Shown: piece by piece, positions 1-7,517 of the stretch
Layout of the letters: each line of letters opens with the position of its first letter
How positions within the stretch are numbered: position 1 is the stretch's first letter
NCBI RefSeq assembly: GCF_900116415.1
Contig: NZ_FPAP01000003.1
Coordinates: forward strand, 186,001 to 250,000
Length of the DNA stretch: 64,000 bases
Direction of reading: 5' to 3'
From: Chryseobacterium formosense
GTDB lineage: Bacteria; Bacteroidota; Bacteroidia; Flavobacteriales; Weeksellaceae
Program-made: the position numbers and the translations under genes
The notes under the pieces: generated by a model
Told to the model about the DNA's origin: nothing
Databases searched by the model: none
What the model saw: the letters and a program-made list of their open reading frames with translations, nothing else

Positions 1-66
1 AAGAAATGATCCCTGAGCTTTTACCGGATTTATGTTAAATAATGGATATACGTTGAATAAATTCAT
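1..66 (-). CDS. argD: Acetylornithine (or succinylornithine) aminotransferase, N-terminal fragment
   Basis: Only the first 22 codons lie in the window; the gene runs off the left edge. The minus-strand frame opens with ATG at 66 and reads MNLFNVYPLFNINPVKAQG, which resembles the N-terminus of class-III aminotransferases of the ArgD family (a Tyr-Pro, then Val-Lys-x-x-Gly before the first strand). It follows argC on the same strand, the usual Bacteroidetes order. It would transfer an amino group from glutamate to the semialdehyde made by ArgC. The identification rests on a short stretch plus context. Confidence 0.7.
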   Translation of the reverse strand, partial: MNLFNVYPLFNINPVKAQGSFL

Positions 67-335
67 TTTTTTTCTAATTGATAGTTTTTGGTTGATAGTT
101 GCTGGTTTTGAATAGCTATATCTTTATTTTTTTATTAATTTCTTTTGTCTTAAAACAAAAGAAACAAAAGTTCAAGACTGGAAACTTCCGCTAAAAAATA
201 TTTTTGTTCTCTAAAAATTCTAAAACTTGCGCGAATTTGACATTTGTTCTTCGGTTCGAACAGTAGAATTTTCTTAACGTTCACAAAACTATTTTTCTTA
301 ACGCTCCATTTTCCTAGGTCGGATTATTGTCCGTT
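67..335. repeat. Hairpin-rich intergenic block inside the arg operon, probably a dispersed repeat
   Basis: These 269 bases separate argC from argD and hold no credible ORF. A 9-bp perfect stem (140-148 with 155-163, loop 149-154) is followed by A-rich sequence. A second short stem TGTTC/GAACA flanks TTCGGTTC near 244-261. The string TTCTTAACG occurs twice (near 271 and 296). Blocks of this look, starting with a CTTTTGT/ACAAAAG hairpin, recur between genes in flavobacterial genomes as far as I recall. Only one copy is in this window, so repeat status is inferred. Confidence 0.4.
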
Positions 336-1322
336 TTAAAATGCAATCGGTTTTAAATTCAATCCTAAATTCTCTTCCCAACCCATTGCAATATTCATAT
401 TTTGAACGGCTTGTCCGGAAGCTCCTTTCAACAAATTGTCAATCGCTGAGTGAATAACTGCGACATTTCCACTCTTTTCTATATGAATCACACAGCGATT
501 GGTGTTGACAACCTGTTTTAAATCAATTGCTTTCTCGCTTACATTTACAAAAGGCTCATCTGCATAAAAATCCCTAAACAATTGATTGATAGCTGAAAGT
601 TCTAAATCTGTTTTCACCGTGGAACTCGTAAAAATTCCTCTAGCAAAATCACCTCTCCATGGAACAAAATTCAGACTTATTTCATTCGTATTAAAAGAAA
701 TTAACTGCTGTAAGATCTCATCTACATGTTGATGTGTCAAAGTTTTATATGCTGAAATATTATCGTTTCTCCAAGTAAAATGCGTCGTTGGCTGCAAAGA
801 CTGACCTGCACCTGTTGAACCTGTAATTCCCGTTGTGTAAACTTCATTCAACAAACCTTTTTGAGCTAATGGAAGCAAAGCCAGTTGAATCGCTGTCGCA
901 AAACATCCCGGATTTGCAATACTTTTTGCTCCTAAAAGTTGTTTTTTGTTGATTTCAGGCAAACCGTAGATAAAATTTCTGTTTCCAAAATTTCCTTCTA
1001 AACGAAAATCATTTCCTAAATCGATGACCAACGTTTCATCTTTTACAGCATTTTGAGTCAGCCAATTCTGGCTTTCTTTGTGAGGAAGACATAAAAACAA
1101 AATGTCCACTTCTTCAGACTGATCTGTTAAAACCATTTCACAAACCGTCGATAAATCCGGATACAAATCTGAAATTTTTGTCCCCGAATTTGAACGACTA
1201 TATAAAAAACTCAATGACACATTGGGATGAAAAGCCAGCAAACGAACCAATTCGCTTCCTGTATAACCGTTGGCACCGATGATTCCTGCTGTTCTTATTT
1301 CTTTTTGATTAATCTCAATCAT
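336..1322 (-). CDS. argC: N-acetyl-gamma-glutamyl-phosphate reductase
   Basis: Third step of arginine synthesis: NADPH-dependent reduction of acyl-glutamyl phosphate to the semialdehyde, in the cytoplasm. The 328-residue protein has the nucleotide-binding loop GIIGANGYTG (13-22) and the catalytic Cys140 in NPGCFATA, followed by the family's GITGSTGAG and a His-rich segment (THFTWRND, THQH). Length is typical. It lies 65 bp downstream of argG on the same strand and is followed, after a 269-bp repeat-like gap, by argD. Whether the acyl group is acetyl or succinyl cannot be told here; Bacteroides uses succinyl. Confidence 0.95.
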   Translation of the reverse strand: MIEINQKEIRTAGIIGANGYTGSELVRLLAFHPNVSLSFLYSRSNSGTKISDLYPDLSTVCEMVLTDQSEEVDILFLCLPHKESQNWLTQNAVKDETLVIDLGNDFRLEGNFGNRNFIYGLPEINKKQLLGAKSIANPGCFATAIQLALLPLAQKGLLNEVYTTGITGSTGAGQSLQPTTHFTWRNDNISAYKTLTHQHVDEILQQLISFNTNEISLNFVPWRGDFARGIFTSSTVKTDLELSAINQLFRDFYADEPFVNVSEKAIDLKQVVNTNRCVIHIEKSGNVAVIHSAIDNLLKGASGQAVQNMNIAMGWEENLGLNLKPIAF

Positions 1323-1387
1323 TTTTATATTTGTTTTGATAGGATTTTCATCCTATCCTGATTTAAGTCGTTCCTTCGGAACTCCCA

Positions 1388-2584
1388 TTAATTTATATTT
1401 TGATTAATCTGATGATATATATTTAAAGAATTGCTTAGAATTTTCGTGTAACCTTTCACATCTTCTCCCGTCCACGCTCTGTTTGCTTCGCCATAGCTTC
1501 CGAATTTATCGGACATTAGATCATGCCTAGATTCAATTCCGTTTAAGATAAATCTGTACGGATGAAGGCTTACAAAAACTTTTCCGCTCACTGTTTTTTG
1601 AGAATCGACTAAAAAAGACTCGATATTTCTCATCACAGGATCTAAGAAAAGCGCTTCGTGAAGCCAGTTTCCGTACCAATCTGATAATTGGGATTTCATC
1701 ATTTGCTGATATTTTGAAAGCGTATGTTTTTCCAATAAATGGTGCGCTTTGATGATCACAGATGCCGCCGCCGCTTCGAAACCTACTCTTCCTTTAATTC
1801 CAACAATCGTATCTCCAACGTGGATATCACGACCAATACCATACGCAGAAGCTAATTCTTCAATTTTCTGAATTGCATATACCGAATGTTCAAAATTTTC
1901 TCCGTTTACTGCTACAACTTCACCATTTTTGAACTCAATTTCCAGTTCTGAAGGCTGAGTTTCTTTAATTTGAGATGGAAAAGCTTCTTCTGGTAAATAA
2001 TTTCTTGAAGTCAAAGTTTCTTTTCCGCCAACTGAAGTTCCCCAAAGTCCTTTATTCACAGAATATTGCGCTTTTTGGAATTCCATTTCATAACCGTGCC
2101 CTTTCAAAAATTCAATTTCTTCTTCACGGGATAAAGATAGATCACGAATTGGCGTAATGATTTCCACATTCGGACACATGACCTGAAAAATCAAATCGAA
2201 ACGGACTTGGTCATTTCCAGCACCCGTACTTCCGTGAGCAATCGCATCAGCACCGATTTCGATGGCGTATTTTGCAATTTCCTGCGCCTGAATCGTACGT
2301 TCAGCACTTACAGACAAAGGATATGTATTGTTTTTCAAGACATTACCAAAGATCAAATACTTTACGCAAGAATTGTAGTAGTCTTCCTGAGCATCAACGC
2401 ACCTGTATTCTTTTACCCCAAGATTAAAAGCTTTTTTCTTCAATTCTTTTTCCTCTTCTTGAGAAAAACCTCCGGTATTTACAGTTACTGCATACACCTC
2501 GTATCCAAGTGTTTCACTCAAATATTTGGCACAGTAAGAGGTATCTAACCCCCCACTAAACGCTAAGATTACTTTCTTGCTCAT
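1388..2584 (-). CDS. argG: Argininosuccinate synthase
   Basis: Joins citrulline and aspartate with ATP to give argininosuccinate, the penultimate step of arginine synthesis. The PP-loop ATP-binding motif SGGLDTS sits at residues 10-16, and the substrate-binding segment GSTGAGNDQVRFD is present. At 398 residues it is full length. The ATG at 2584 lies inside the end of the upstream acyltransferase gene (29-bp overlap), so translation of the two is probably coupled. Order acyltransferase-argG-argC-argD supports one operon. Confidence 0.96.
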   Translation of the reverse strand: MSKKVILAFSGGLDTSYCAKYLSETLGYEVYAVTVNTGGFSQEEEKELKKKAFNLGVKEYRCVDAQEDYYNSCVKYLIFGNVLKNNTYPLSVSAERTIQAQEIAKYAIEIGADAIAHGSTGAGNDQVRFDLIFQVMCPNVEIITPIRDLSLSREEEIEFLKGHGYEMEFQKAQYSVNKGLWGTSVGGKETLTSRNYLPEEAFPSQIKETQPSELEIEFKNGEVVAVNGENFEHSVYAIQKIEELASAYGIGRDIHVGDTIVGIKGRVGFEAAAASVIIKAHHLLEKHTLSKYQQMMKSQLSDWYGNWLHEALFLDPVMRNIESFLVDSQKTVSGKVFVSLHPYRFILNGIESRHDLMSDKFGSYGEANRAWTGEDVKGYTKILSNSLNIYHQINQNIN

Positions 2585-3155
2585 TTTGATATTGATTTTT
2601 GGGTTGATTATTTACAACCTCATTTACTTTATTATTATCAGGAACGAAAAGCATTGCTGTACAAAGACAGTTTTTTCGTTCTTTTTTCATTAGAATTTCA
2701 TAGTTCACACAACTTTTGCAGCCATTCCAAAACTCATTATCCTGAGTTAATTCAGAATAAATTACTGGTTTATAACCTAAGTCACTGTTAATTTTCATTA
2801 CAGCAAGTCCCGTCGTCAAACCGAATATTTTTGCATTTGGGAATTTCTCTCTTGACAATGCAAACACTCTATCTTTGATCAAAGTTGCAATACCTCCATG
2901 CCTGAATTTTGGAGAAACAATTAGCCCAGAGTTAGCTACAAACTGACCGTGTGACCAGGTTTCTATATAGCAGAAACCTACCCATTCGCCATTTTCAGTA
3001 GCGACTACAGCGTTACCTTCCGAAATTTTTTTACTTAAATATTCGATGGAACGTTTTGCGATCCCCGTTCCTCTTCGCTGTGCAGAATCATACATTTCCT
3101 GCTGTATTTCACTCACATACATTAAATGTTCGCATGAGGAAATTTGTATTTCCAT
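2556..3155 (-). CDS. GNAT-family acyltransferase heading the arg operon (candidate glutamate N-acyltransferase)
   Basis: A 199-residue GNAT-fold protein. Acetyl-CoA-site features include the strand ending in SGLIVSPKFRHGGIATLI (Q/R-x-x-G-x-G/A loop, about 75-95) and a C-terminal half with CKSC and NCLC pairs, which could bind metal or form disulfides. It is the first gene of the arginine operon and overlaps argG by 29 bp. That context suggests it makes N-acetyl- or N-succinylglutamate, the pathway's first step, in place of a classical ArgA. Function is inferred from position; the fold assignment is firm. Start ATG at 3155 lies 22 bases below a -7 box. Confidence 0.8.
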   Translation of the reverse strand: MEIQISSCEHLMYVSEIQQEMYDSAQRRGTGIAKRSIEYLSKKISEGNAVVATENGEWVGFCYIETWSHGQFVANSGLIVSPKFRHGGIATLIKDRVFALSREKFPNAKIFGLTTGLAVMKINSDLGYKPVIYSELTQDNEFWNGCKSCVNYEILMKKERKNCLCTAMLFVPDNNKVNEVVNNQPKNQYQNEQESNLSV

Positions 3156-3176
3156 TTATTTATCTGAATTTTTTGG

Positions 3177-3209
3177 CAAATTTAAAGTATAATAACTTTA
3201 AAAACCAAA
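3177..3209 (-). promoter_or_regulatory. Promoter of the arg operon (Bacteroidetes type)
   Basis: On the minus strand a TAAATTTG box (3184 to 3177) is preceded, after 21 bases, by TTTG (3209 to 3206). This matches the Bacteroidetes -33 TTTG / -7 TAnnTTTG pattern. It would start transcription about 15-20 bases ahead of the acyltransferase ATG at 3155. No operator was identified. Confidence 0.55.
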
Positions 3210-3291
3210 TTAAAAAGATATTTTTATTGAATTAAATTAATATACAGGTAATTTTATCTTTAAGTTAAATTAATATTTTGCTAAATTATTA

Positions 3292-3299
3292 TACATTTG
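3292..3299 (+). promoter_or_regulatory. -7 box TACATTTG upstream of the zinc-ribbon/HTH gene
   Basis: TACATTTG lies 16 bases before the ATG at 3316. A clear TTTG -33 partner is absent. Two copies of TTAAATTAATAT (3232-3243 and 3265-3276) precede it with a spacing of 33 bases, about three helical turns, and might bind a regulator. Confidence 0.45.
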
Positions 3300-3315
3300 C
3301 TAAAAATATATAGTT

Positions 3316-3732
3316 ATGGAAAATAACTGTCCAAAATGCAACAGCAATAAAATCGTAAAAAGTGGAATCGTTAACGAAAAACAACGTTTTCACTGCAAAG
3401 ACTGCAACTATTATTTTACCGTAAAAAAACTTGGAAAACAGATTGATGATTACTACGTGACAAAAGCTTTACAATTATATCTTGAAGGCTTAAGTTACCG
3501 TGAAATAGAGAGAATTATAGGAGTTTCTCATGTTACAATAAGTTCATGGATTAAGAAATACAATATTATACGACCTCCTCATTCGGAATTCCATCCGGTT
3601 TATAAAATTTTAAAACAAAATGAACTGATTGAATATATTGCTAAAGAAGAAAATATTAAAAATTCAGGATTAATTATTACTCAGTTTGCAGATAAATATA
3701 TGCTGATTAAATGGGAACGATTTAAAAAATAA
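3316..3732 (+). CDS. Small IS1/IS1595-type zinc-ribbon + helix-turn-helix protein (transposase-derived, no catalytic domain)
   Basis: The 138-residue protein begins with a four-Cys zinc ribbon (C5, C8, C27, C30), as in InsA of IS1 and related transposase N-termini. A helix-turn-helix follows at about 47-81 (YREIERIIGVSHVTISSWIKK). The remaining 55 residues show no DDE motif, and no transposase reading frame or inverted ends surround it. It is therefore more like a free-standing DNA-binding protein than a live insertion sequence. It sits directly upstream of the porin-MFS-kinase-ligase genes on the same strand, 246 bp from the porin, and could be their regulator. That role is inference. Confidence 0.75.
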   Translation: MENNCPKCNSNKIVKSGIVNEKQRFHCKDCNYYFTVKKLGKQIDDYYVTKALQLYLEGLSYREIERIIGVSHVTISSWIKKYNIIRPPHSEFHPVYKILKQNELIEYIAKEENIKNSGLIITQFADKYMLIKWERFKK

Positions 3733-3739
3733 GTTTGAA

Positions 3740-3863
3740 AATTATGAGTTATTAATTATAAATTATGAGTTTTTGAAGCTTTTTTATTTAAATAAATAAT
3801 TATTAATCAAATATTTAAATTTAAAATATCAATTAAGATTCAATTATTTCATAACTCATAATT
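3740..3863. repeat. Long-armed inverted repeat between the HTH gene and the porin
   Basis: AATTATGAGTTAT (3740-3752) is perfectly complementary to ATAACTCATAATT (3851-3863), a 13-bp inverted repeat around about 98 bases of AT-rich DNA. A further direct copy of AATTATGAGTT lies at 3761-3771. The gap 3733-3978 otherwise holds only the porin leader. The repeat could cap the upstream transcript or be a remnant of simple intergenic repeats. Confidence 0.45.
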
Positions 3864-3938
3864 CTTCATTTTAAATTCATAACTATATTATTACCATTAA
3901 TATATATTAAATTTTTATAACTAAATTATTAATTACAA

Positions 3939-3966
3939 TTTGGCTTTCACAAAAAACAAAGCCAAA
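3939..3966 (+). promoter_or_regulatory. 9-bp hairpin/operator-like inverted repeat just before the porin start
   Basis: TTTGGCTTT (3939-3947) pairs perfectly with AAAGCCAAA (3958-3966) across a 10-base loop, ending 12 bases before the porin ATG at 3979. It is too close to the coding region to be a terminator. It could be a protein-binding operator or an mRNA structure controlling porin translation. Confidence 0.45.
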
Positions 3967-3978
3967 AATTGATAATTT

Positions 3979-5358
3979 ATGAAGAAAATACTCACATTTA
4001 TTGGATTAGCTTTAATCAGTAATTCTTTATATTCACAAGGCTCTCCCGATTATGGAAGCGGGCTGAAAGTTAACCTTAATCAACAAGGAGACAAATACGT
4101 CAGATTTATTTTATGGGATCAGTTCTGGTTAAGAAACACAGATATGAATCCCGGAAGTATGGTCGGCGGAGAACCAACCGACAATTCCTGGAGCTTAGGA
4201 AACCGTAGATTGCGTGTTTTGGCATATGCTCAGATTTCCAAAAGGTATATGATCCTTGCTCATTTTGGAATTAATAATCAAACCTTTATCAATGGTGGCG
4301 GTTCAGGTACTTCGGGAACGGGAGGTTATGGAAACGGCAAAAAGCCACAAATGTTTTTTCATGATGCATGGAATGAATATGCAGTTATTTTACCTGGAGA
4401 AGCGGGAAAATTCAGTTTATCTTTGGGAGCCGGGCTGCATTATTATATGGGACTTTCTCGTATGACAATGGCTTCAACATTGAATTTCCTTACTGTAGAC
4501 TCTCCTATTTTCACTTGGCCTTTGATAGATAATTCTGACCAGTTTGCAAGGCAATTGGGAATGTTTGCGAAAGGAAAATACGGAAAACTGGAATATCGCT
4601 TTAGTTTAAATAAACCTTTTGCAACAGATTTAGTTCCGGTAAATGTAACAGATCCGGCAAAAGCAGTAGCAGTTGACAATAACGGAAATCCAAACTTTTC
4701 AAAAGCAGGCTATGTAGAATATCAGTTTTTGGATGAAGAATCGAATACGCTTCCTTATAAAGTTGGTTCTTATCTGGGGACTAAAAAAGTTTTCAATTTG
4801 GGAGCAGGTTTTTATCACCAAAAAGACGGAACGAGAACTTCTGTGAATTCAATTATCGAAAAACATGATATTACGCTCGTTGCAGTTGATGCTTTTGCAG
4901 ATATTCCGCTAGGAAATGCTAAAAATAAAATGGCAGTTTCGGCTTACGCAGGGTATTACAACTATCAATTCGGCCCCAATTACATCAGAAATTTAGGAAT
5001 CATGAATATTGCTTCATCCGATCCAAATTTCATTGGCAACAAAGCCATCGCAGGTGCAGGAAATCTACAGCCAACGATAGGGACAGGGAATATTATCTAC
5101 GCACAGGCTGGTCTATTGCTACCGAGCCAGGCAGAAAAACCGAAAATAAGAATTCAGCCATTTGCAGCGTATACCCACAAAAGTTTTGAAGCGTTTGAGA
5201 AATCTTCTTCTCAATTTGATGTCGGAGCCAACTGGTTCATAGACGGTCATCACGCAAAAATTACAACACAATATTCAACAAGACCGGTTTATACAAGTCC
5301 TACGGAAAGTCCATCATCAAAAGGAGAATTCATTGTGCAATTTCAAATTTATTTATAA
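3979..5358 (+). CDS. Outer-membrane porin, putative carboxylate uptake
   Basis: A 459-residue exported protein with a signal peptide (MKKILTFIGLALISNSLYSQ, cleavage near 20). Alternating aromatic/polar strands follow through to a C-terminal Phe-containing strand (FIVQFQIYL), as in Gram-negative beta-barrels. It resembles Bacteroidetes 'porin' proteins found next to organic-acid transporters. A Gly/Ser-rich loop lies near 105-120. It is followed after 51 bp by an MFS transporter, which suggests the pair carries the same small organic anion across outer and inner membranes. The substrate is inferred from the downstream CoA ligases. Confidence 0.75.
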   Translation: MKKILTFIGLALISNSLYSQGSPDYGSGLKVNLNQQGDKYVRFILWDQFWLRNTDMNPGSMVGGEPTDNSWSLGNRRLRVLAYAQISKRYMILAHFGINNQTFINGGGSGTSGTGGYGNGKKPQMFFHDAWNEYAVILPGEAGKFSLSLGAGLHYYMGLSRMTMASTLNFLTVDSPIFTWPLIDNSDQFARQLGMFAKGKYGKLEYRFSLNKPFATDLVPVNVTDPAKAVAVDNNGNPNFSKAGYVEYQFLDEESNTLPYKVGSYLGTKKVFNLGAGFYHQKDGTRTSVNSIIEKHDITLVAVDAFADIPLGNAKNKMAVSAYAGYYNYQFGPNYIRNLGIMNIASSDPNFIGNKAIAGAGNLQPTIGTGNIIYAQAGLLLPSQAEKPKIRIQPFAAYTHKSFEAFEKSSSQFDVGANWFIDGHHAKITTQYSTRPVYTSPTESPSSKGEFIVQFQIYL

Positions 5359-5409
5359 AAACTCAGAAAACTCAATATCAATTTTAACTAACATCAAAAT
5401 TAAAGCAAT

Positions 5410-6990
5410 ATGAGCGATAACAATCAAATAAGCTACGAGAATATGACCGAAAAGCAGAAAAACCGCACCATCTGGAGCGTTATCACTGCATCGTCACTCG
5501 GTACATTAATAGAATGGTACGACTTCTATATTTTCGGAAGTTTAGCCATCGTTTTAGCAACGAAATTTTTCCCTTCAGACAATCCTACTGCAGCGTTTTT
5601 ATCTACGTTAGCAACTTTCGCAGCCGGATTTGTAGTGAGACCTTTCGGAGCGTTATTTTTCGGAAGATTAGGAGATATTATCGGAAGAAAATATACGTTT
5701 TTGGTGACTTTATTAATTATGGGATTCTCAACATTCCTCATCGGATGTATTCCAAGTTATGAAACTATCGGATTTATGGCACCGGTTTTAGTTTTAATTT
5801 TAAGATTATTACAAGGTTTGGCTCTTGGAGGTGAATATGGCGGCGCAGCGACTTACGTTGCGGAATATGCACAGCCACACCGAAGAGGTTATTGGACTTC
5901 CTGGATTCAAACAACAGCTACAGCGGGACTTTTCATTTCATTAATCGTAATTTTAATTACAAAAAGTACACTTTCTGCAGAAGAATTCGACAATTGGGGA
6001 TGGAGAATCCCTTTCTGGATATCGATTTTAATGGTTGGAGTTTCTTACATCATCAGAAAAAACATGAAAGAATCTCCTCTTTTTGCAAAGGCTAAAAGTG
6101 AAGGAAAAACTTCAAAAAACCCTTTAAAAGAAAGTTTCGGGAATAAATTCAATTTCAAATTTGTCTTACTGGCGTTGTTCGGAGCTGCGATGGGACAAGG
6201 TGTAATCTGGTATACAGGACAATTTTACGCGATGAGTTTTCTTCAAAAAGTGATGAACGTTGAGTCTGCGCAAGTTGATAAATTAATGGCAATTGCTCTT
6301 TTGATGGGGACACCCTTCTTTGTTTTTTTCGGATGGCTTTCTGATAAAATCGGACGAAAAGCAATTATGATGACCGGAATGTTGGTGGCAATTTTAGCAT
6401 ACAGACCCATTTATGACAAAATGTTTAACAGTATCGATTTGAAATCAAAGACAGTTGCAGAAAGCGGCATTATTGAAAAAAGAACAGCAAAAATTCATGA
6501 TAAGATTGCAACGGACAGCCTAATTACTTTTCATAAAGAAACACTTTTCACAGACGGAACCTTAGCTAAAAAAGACAGTATTGTTCATTGGTCTCCAACC
6601 GGACCTGTTATAAAAGACGGAAAAGCAGAAGAACCTAAAGTTTCCCAAACAGTCAAAATCAACAGTGAAACCAATCTGTTATTAATCTTCTTAGTGTTTA
6701 TTCAGGTAATTTTTGTAACGATGGTATATGGTCCGATTGCAGCGTTCTTAGTCGAAATGTTCCCAGTGAGAATCCGCTACACATCGATGTCTCTGCCTTA
6801 TCATATTGGAAATGGCGTATTTGGAGGATTGCTTCCCGCAGTGGCAACGTACTTAGTAACAACAGGAAAAGAAGCTGGACACTCAACCTGGTATCTGGAA
6901 GGACTTTGGTATCCGATTGGAGTTGCTACAGTCTGTTTACTGATCGGATTATTTTATCTTAAAAATAAGAACAATAATATTCACGACTAA
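5410..6990 (+). CDS. MFS transporter, metabolite:H+ symporter family, with a large internal loop
   Basis: The N-terminal half matches the MHS family (ShiA/KgtP/ProP-like): WSVITASSLGTLIEWYDF, then the motif GRLGDIIGRKY between TM2 and TM3, and the repeat GWLSDKIGRK in the second half. MHS members carry organic acids or betaines with protons. The protein is 526 residues, longer than the usual 430-ish. The excess is a charged soluble segment of about 85 residues (about 332-417) inserted in the C-terminal half. Its position between porin and acyl-CoA ligases points to acetate or propionate. The insertion is unusual for the family. Confidence 0.85.
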   Translation: MSDNNQISYENMTEKQKNRTIWSVITASSLGTLIEWYDFYIFGSLAIVLATKFFPSDNPTAAFLSTLATFAAGFVVRPFGALFFGRLGDIIGRKYTFLVTLLIMGFSTFLIGCIPSYETIGFMAPVLVLILRLLQGLALGGEYGGAATYVAEYAQPHRRGYWTSWIQTTATAGLFISLIVILITKSTLSAEEFDNWGWRIPFWISILMVGVSYIIRKNMKESPLFAKAKSEGKTSKNPLKESFGNKFNFKFVLLALFGAAMGQGVIWYTGQFYAMSFLQKVMNVESAQVDKLMAIALLMGTPFFVFFGWLSDKIGRKAIMMTGMLVAILAYRPIYDKMFNSIDLKSKTVAESGIIEKRTAKIHDKIATDSLITFHKETLFTDGTLAKKDSIVHWSPTGPVIKDGKAEEPKVSQTVKINSETNLLLIFLVFIQVIFVTMVYGPIAAFLVEMFPVRIRYTSMSLPYHIGNGVFGGLLPAVATYLVTTGKEAGHSTWYLEGLWYPIGVATVCLLIGLFYLKNKNNNIHD

Positions 6991-7033
6991 ACACTCAATC
7001 ACTTAAATTTTTATTAATTTTAAAACTACTAAA

Positions 7034-7261
7034 ATGAACGGAATAAAAAAAATATTAGGCATTCTTTGGATTGCAGTTGCTTTAGTTGTAGGATATTTCG
7101 GGATAACCGTTTTGGGAATTCCAAAAATTACCTCAGGAAAGCAGGAAGATCTTGTATTCGGAATCATCATTCTATTTGTGTTGATGCCGATAATCTCAGG
7201 CGGAATGGCAATTTTCGGCTACTATTCTTTAACGGGAGAGTATTCTGACGATAAAGTTTAA
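7034..7261 (+). CDS. Small two-helix membrane protein
   Basis: A 75-residue protein with two predicted membrane helices, at about 8-28 (ILWIAVALVVGYFGI) and 42-66 (VFGIIILFVLMPIISGGMAIFGYY), and a short charged C-terminus. It lies 43 bp after the MFS gene. I do not assign a function. Small membrane proteins beside transporters are often accessory subunits, and this one may assist the MFS carrier or the sensor. Confidence 0.7.
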   Translation: MNGIKKILGILWIAVALVVGYFGITVLGIPKITSGKQEDLVFGIIILFVLMPIISGGMAIFGYYSLTGEYSDDKV

Positions 7262-7276
7262 ATAAAATATGTTAGT

Positions 7277-7314
7277 GATAATTGGCGGATGAATCTGTCC
7301 GTCAATTATCTTTT
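7277..7314 (+). terminator. Hairpin with short U-run inside the carboxylate operon (attenuator candidate)
   Basis: A 13-bp stem (7277-7289 with 7298-7310, one G-U pair, 8-base loop) is followed by TTTT and then, 8 bases on, the ATG at 7323. It separates the transport genes from the sensor genes. It may reduce read-through into, or translation of, the next gene rather than end the operon. Confidence 0.5.
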
Positions 7315-7322
7315 ATATCATT

Positions 7323-7517
7323 ATGAAAAAAAGACACGAACAAAAGCTAATTATCCTAAGCATGGGACTTCTGATTGCATTCAGCATTCCTGTTTCATTG
7401 TTGTTCAACAGTGAAAAAGAAGTGTTCGGCTATCCGATGGTTCTGATCTATATTTTCGCTGTCTGGATGGTTTCCATCATTATCTCTTTTGTAATCGTAA
7501 AAAAATATGATGAGTAG
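7323..7517 (+). CDS. Small two-helix membrane protein preceding the symporter-kinase
   Basis: A 64-residue protein with two hydrophobic segments (about 9-28 and 37-58) separated by a short loop containing FNSEKEVFGYPM. The layout resembles the small companion subunits encoded before sodium:solute symporters. Its last 11 bases overlap the start of the symporter-histidine kinase gene, so the two are likely translated together. I do not recognise a named family with certainty. Confidence 0.7.
   Translation: MKKRHEQKLIILSMGLLIAFSIPVSLLFNSEKEVFGYPMVLIYIFAVWMVSIIISFVIVKKYDE

Noticed and set aside
3..38. A plus-strand reading that could be the end of a gene (EMIPELLPDLC then stop)
   Set aside because: The minus strand over the same bases gives a good ArgD N-terminus in the expected operon position, so the plus reading is chance.
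1975..2548. Plus-strand open frames inside argG
   Set aside because: They are antisense to a fully conserved enzyme, with no start signals or recognisable product.
3316..3732. A live insertion sequence
   Set aside because: There is no DDE/IS catalytic region, no inverted terminal ends and no second frame; only the DNA-binding part exists.
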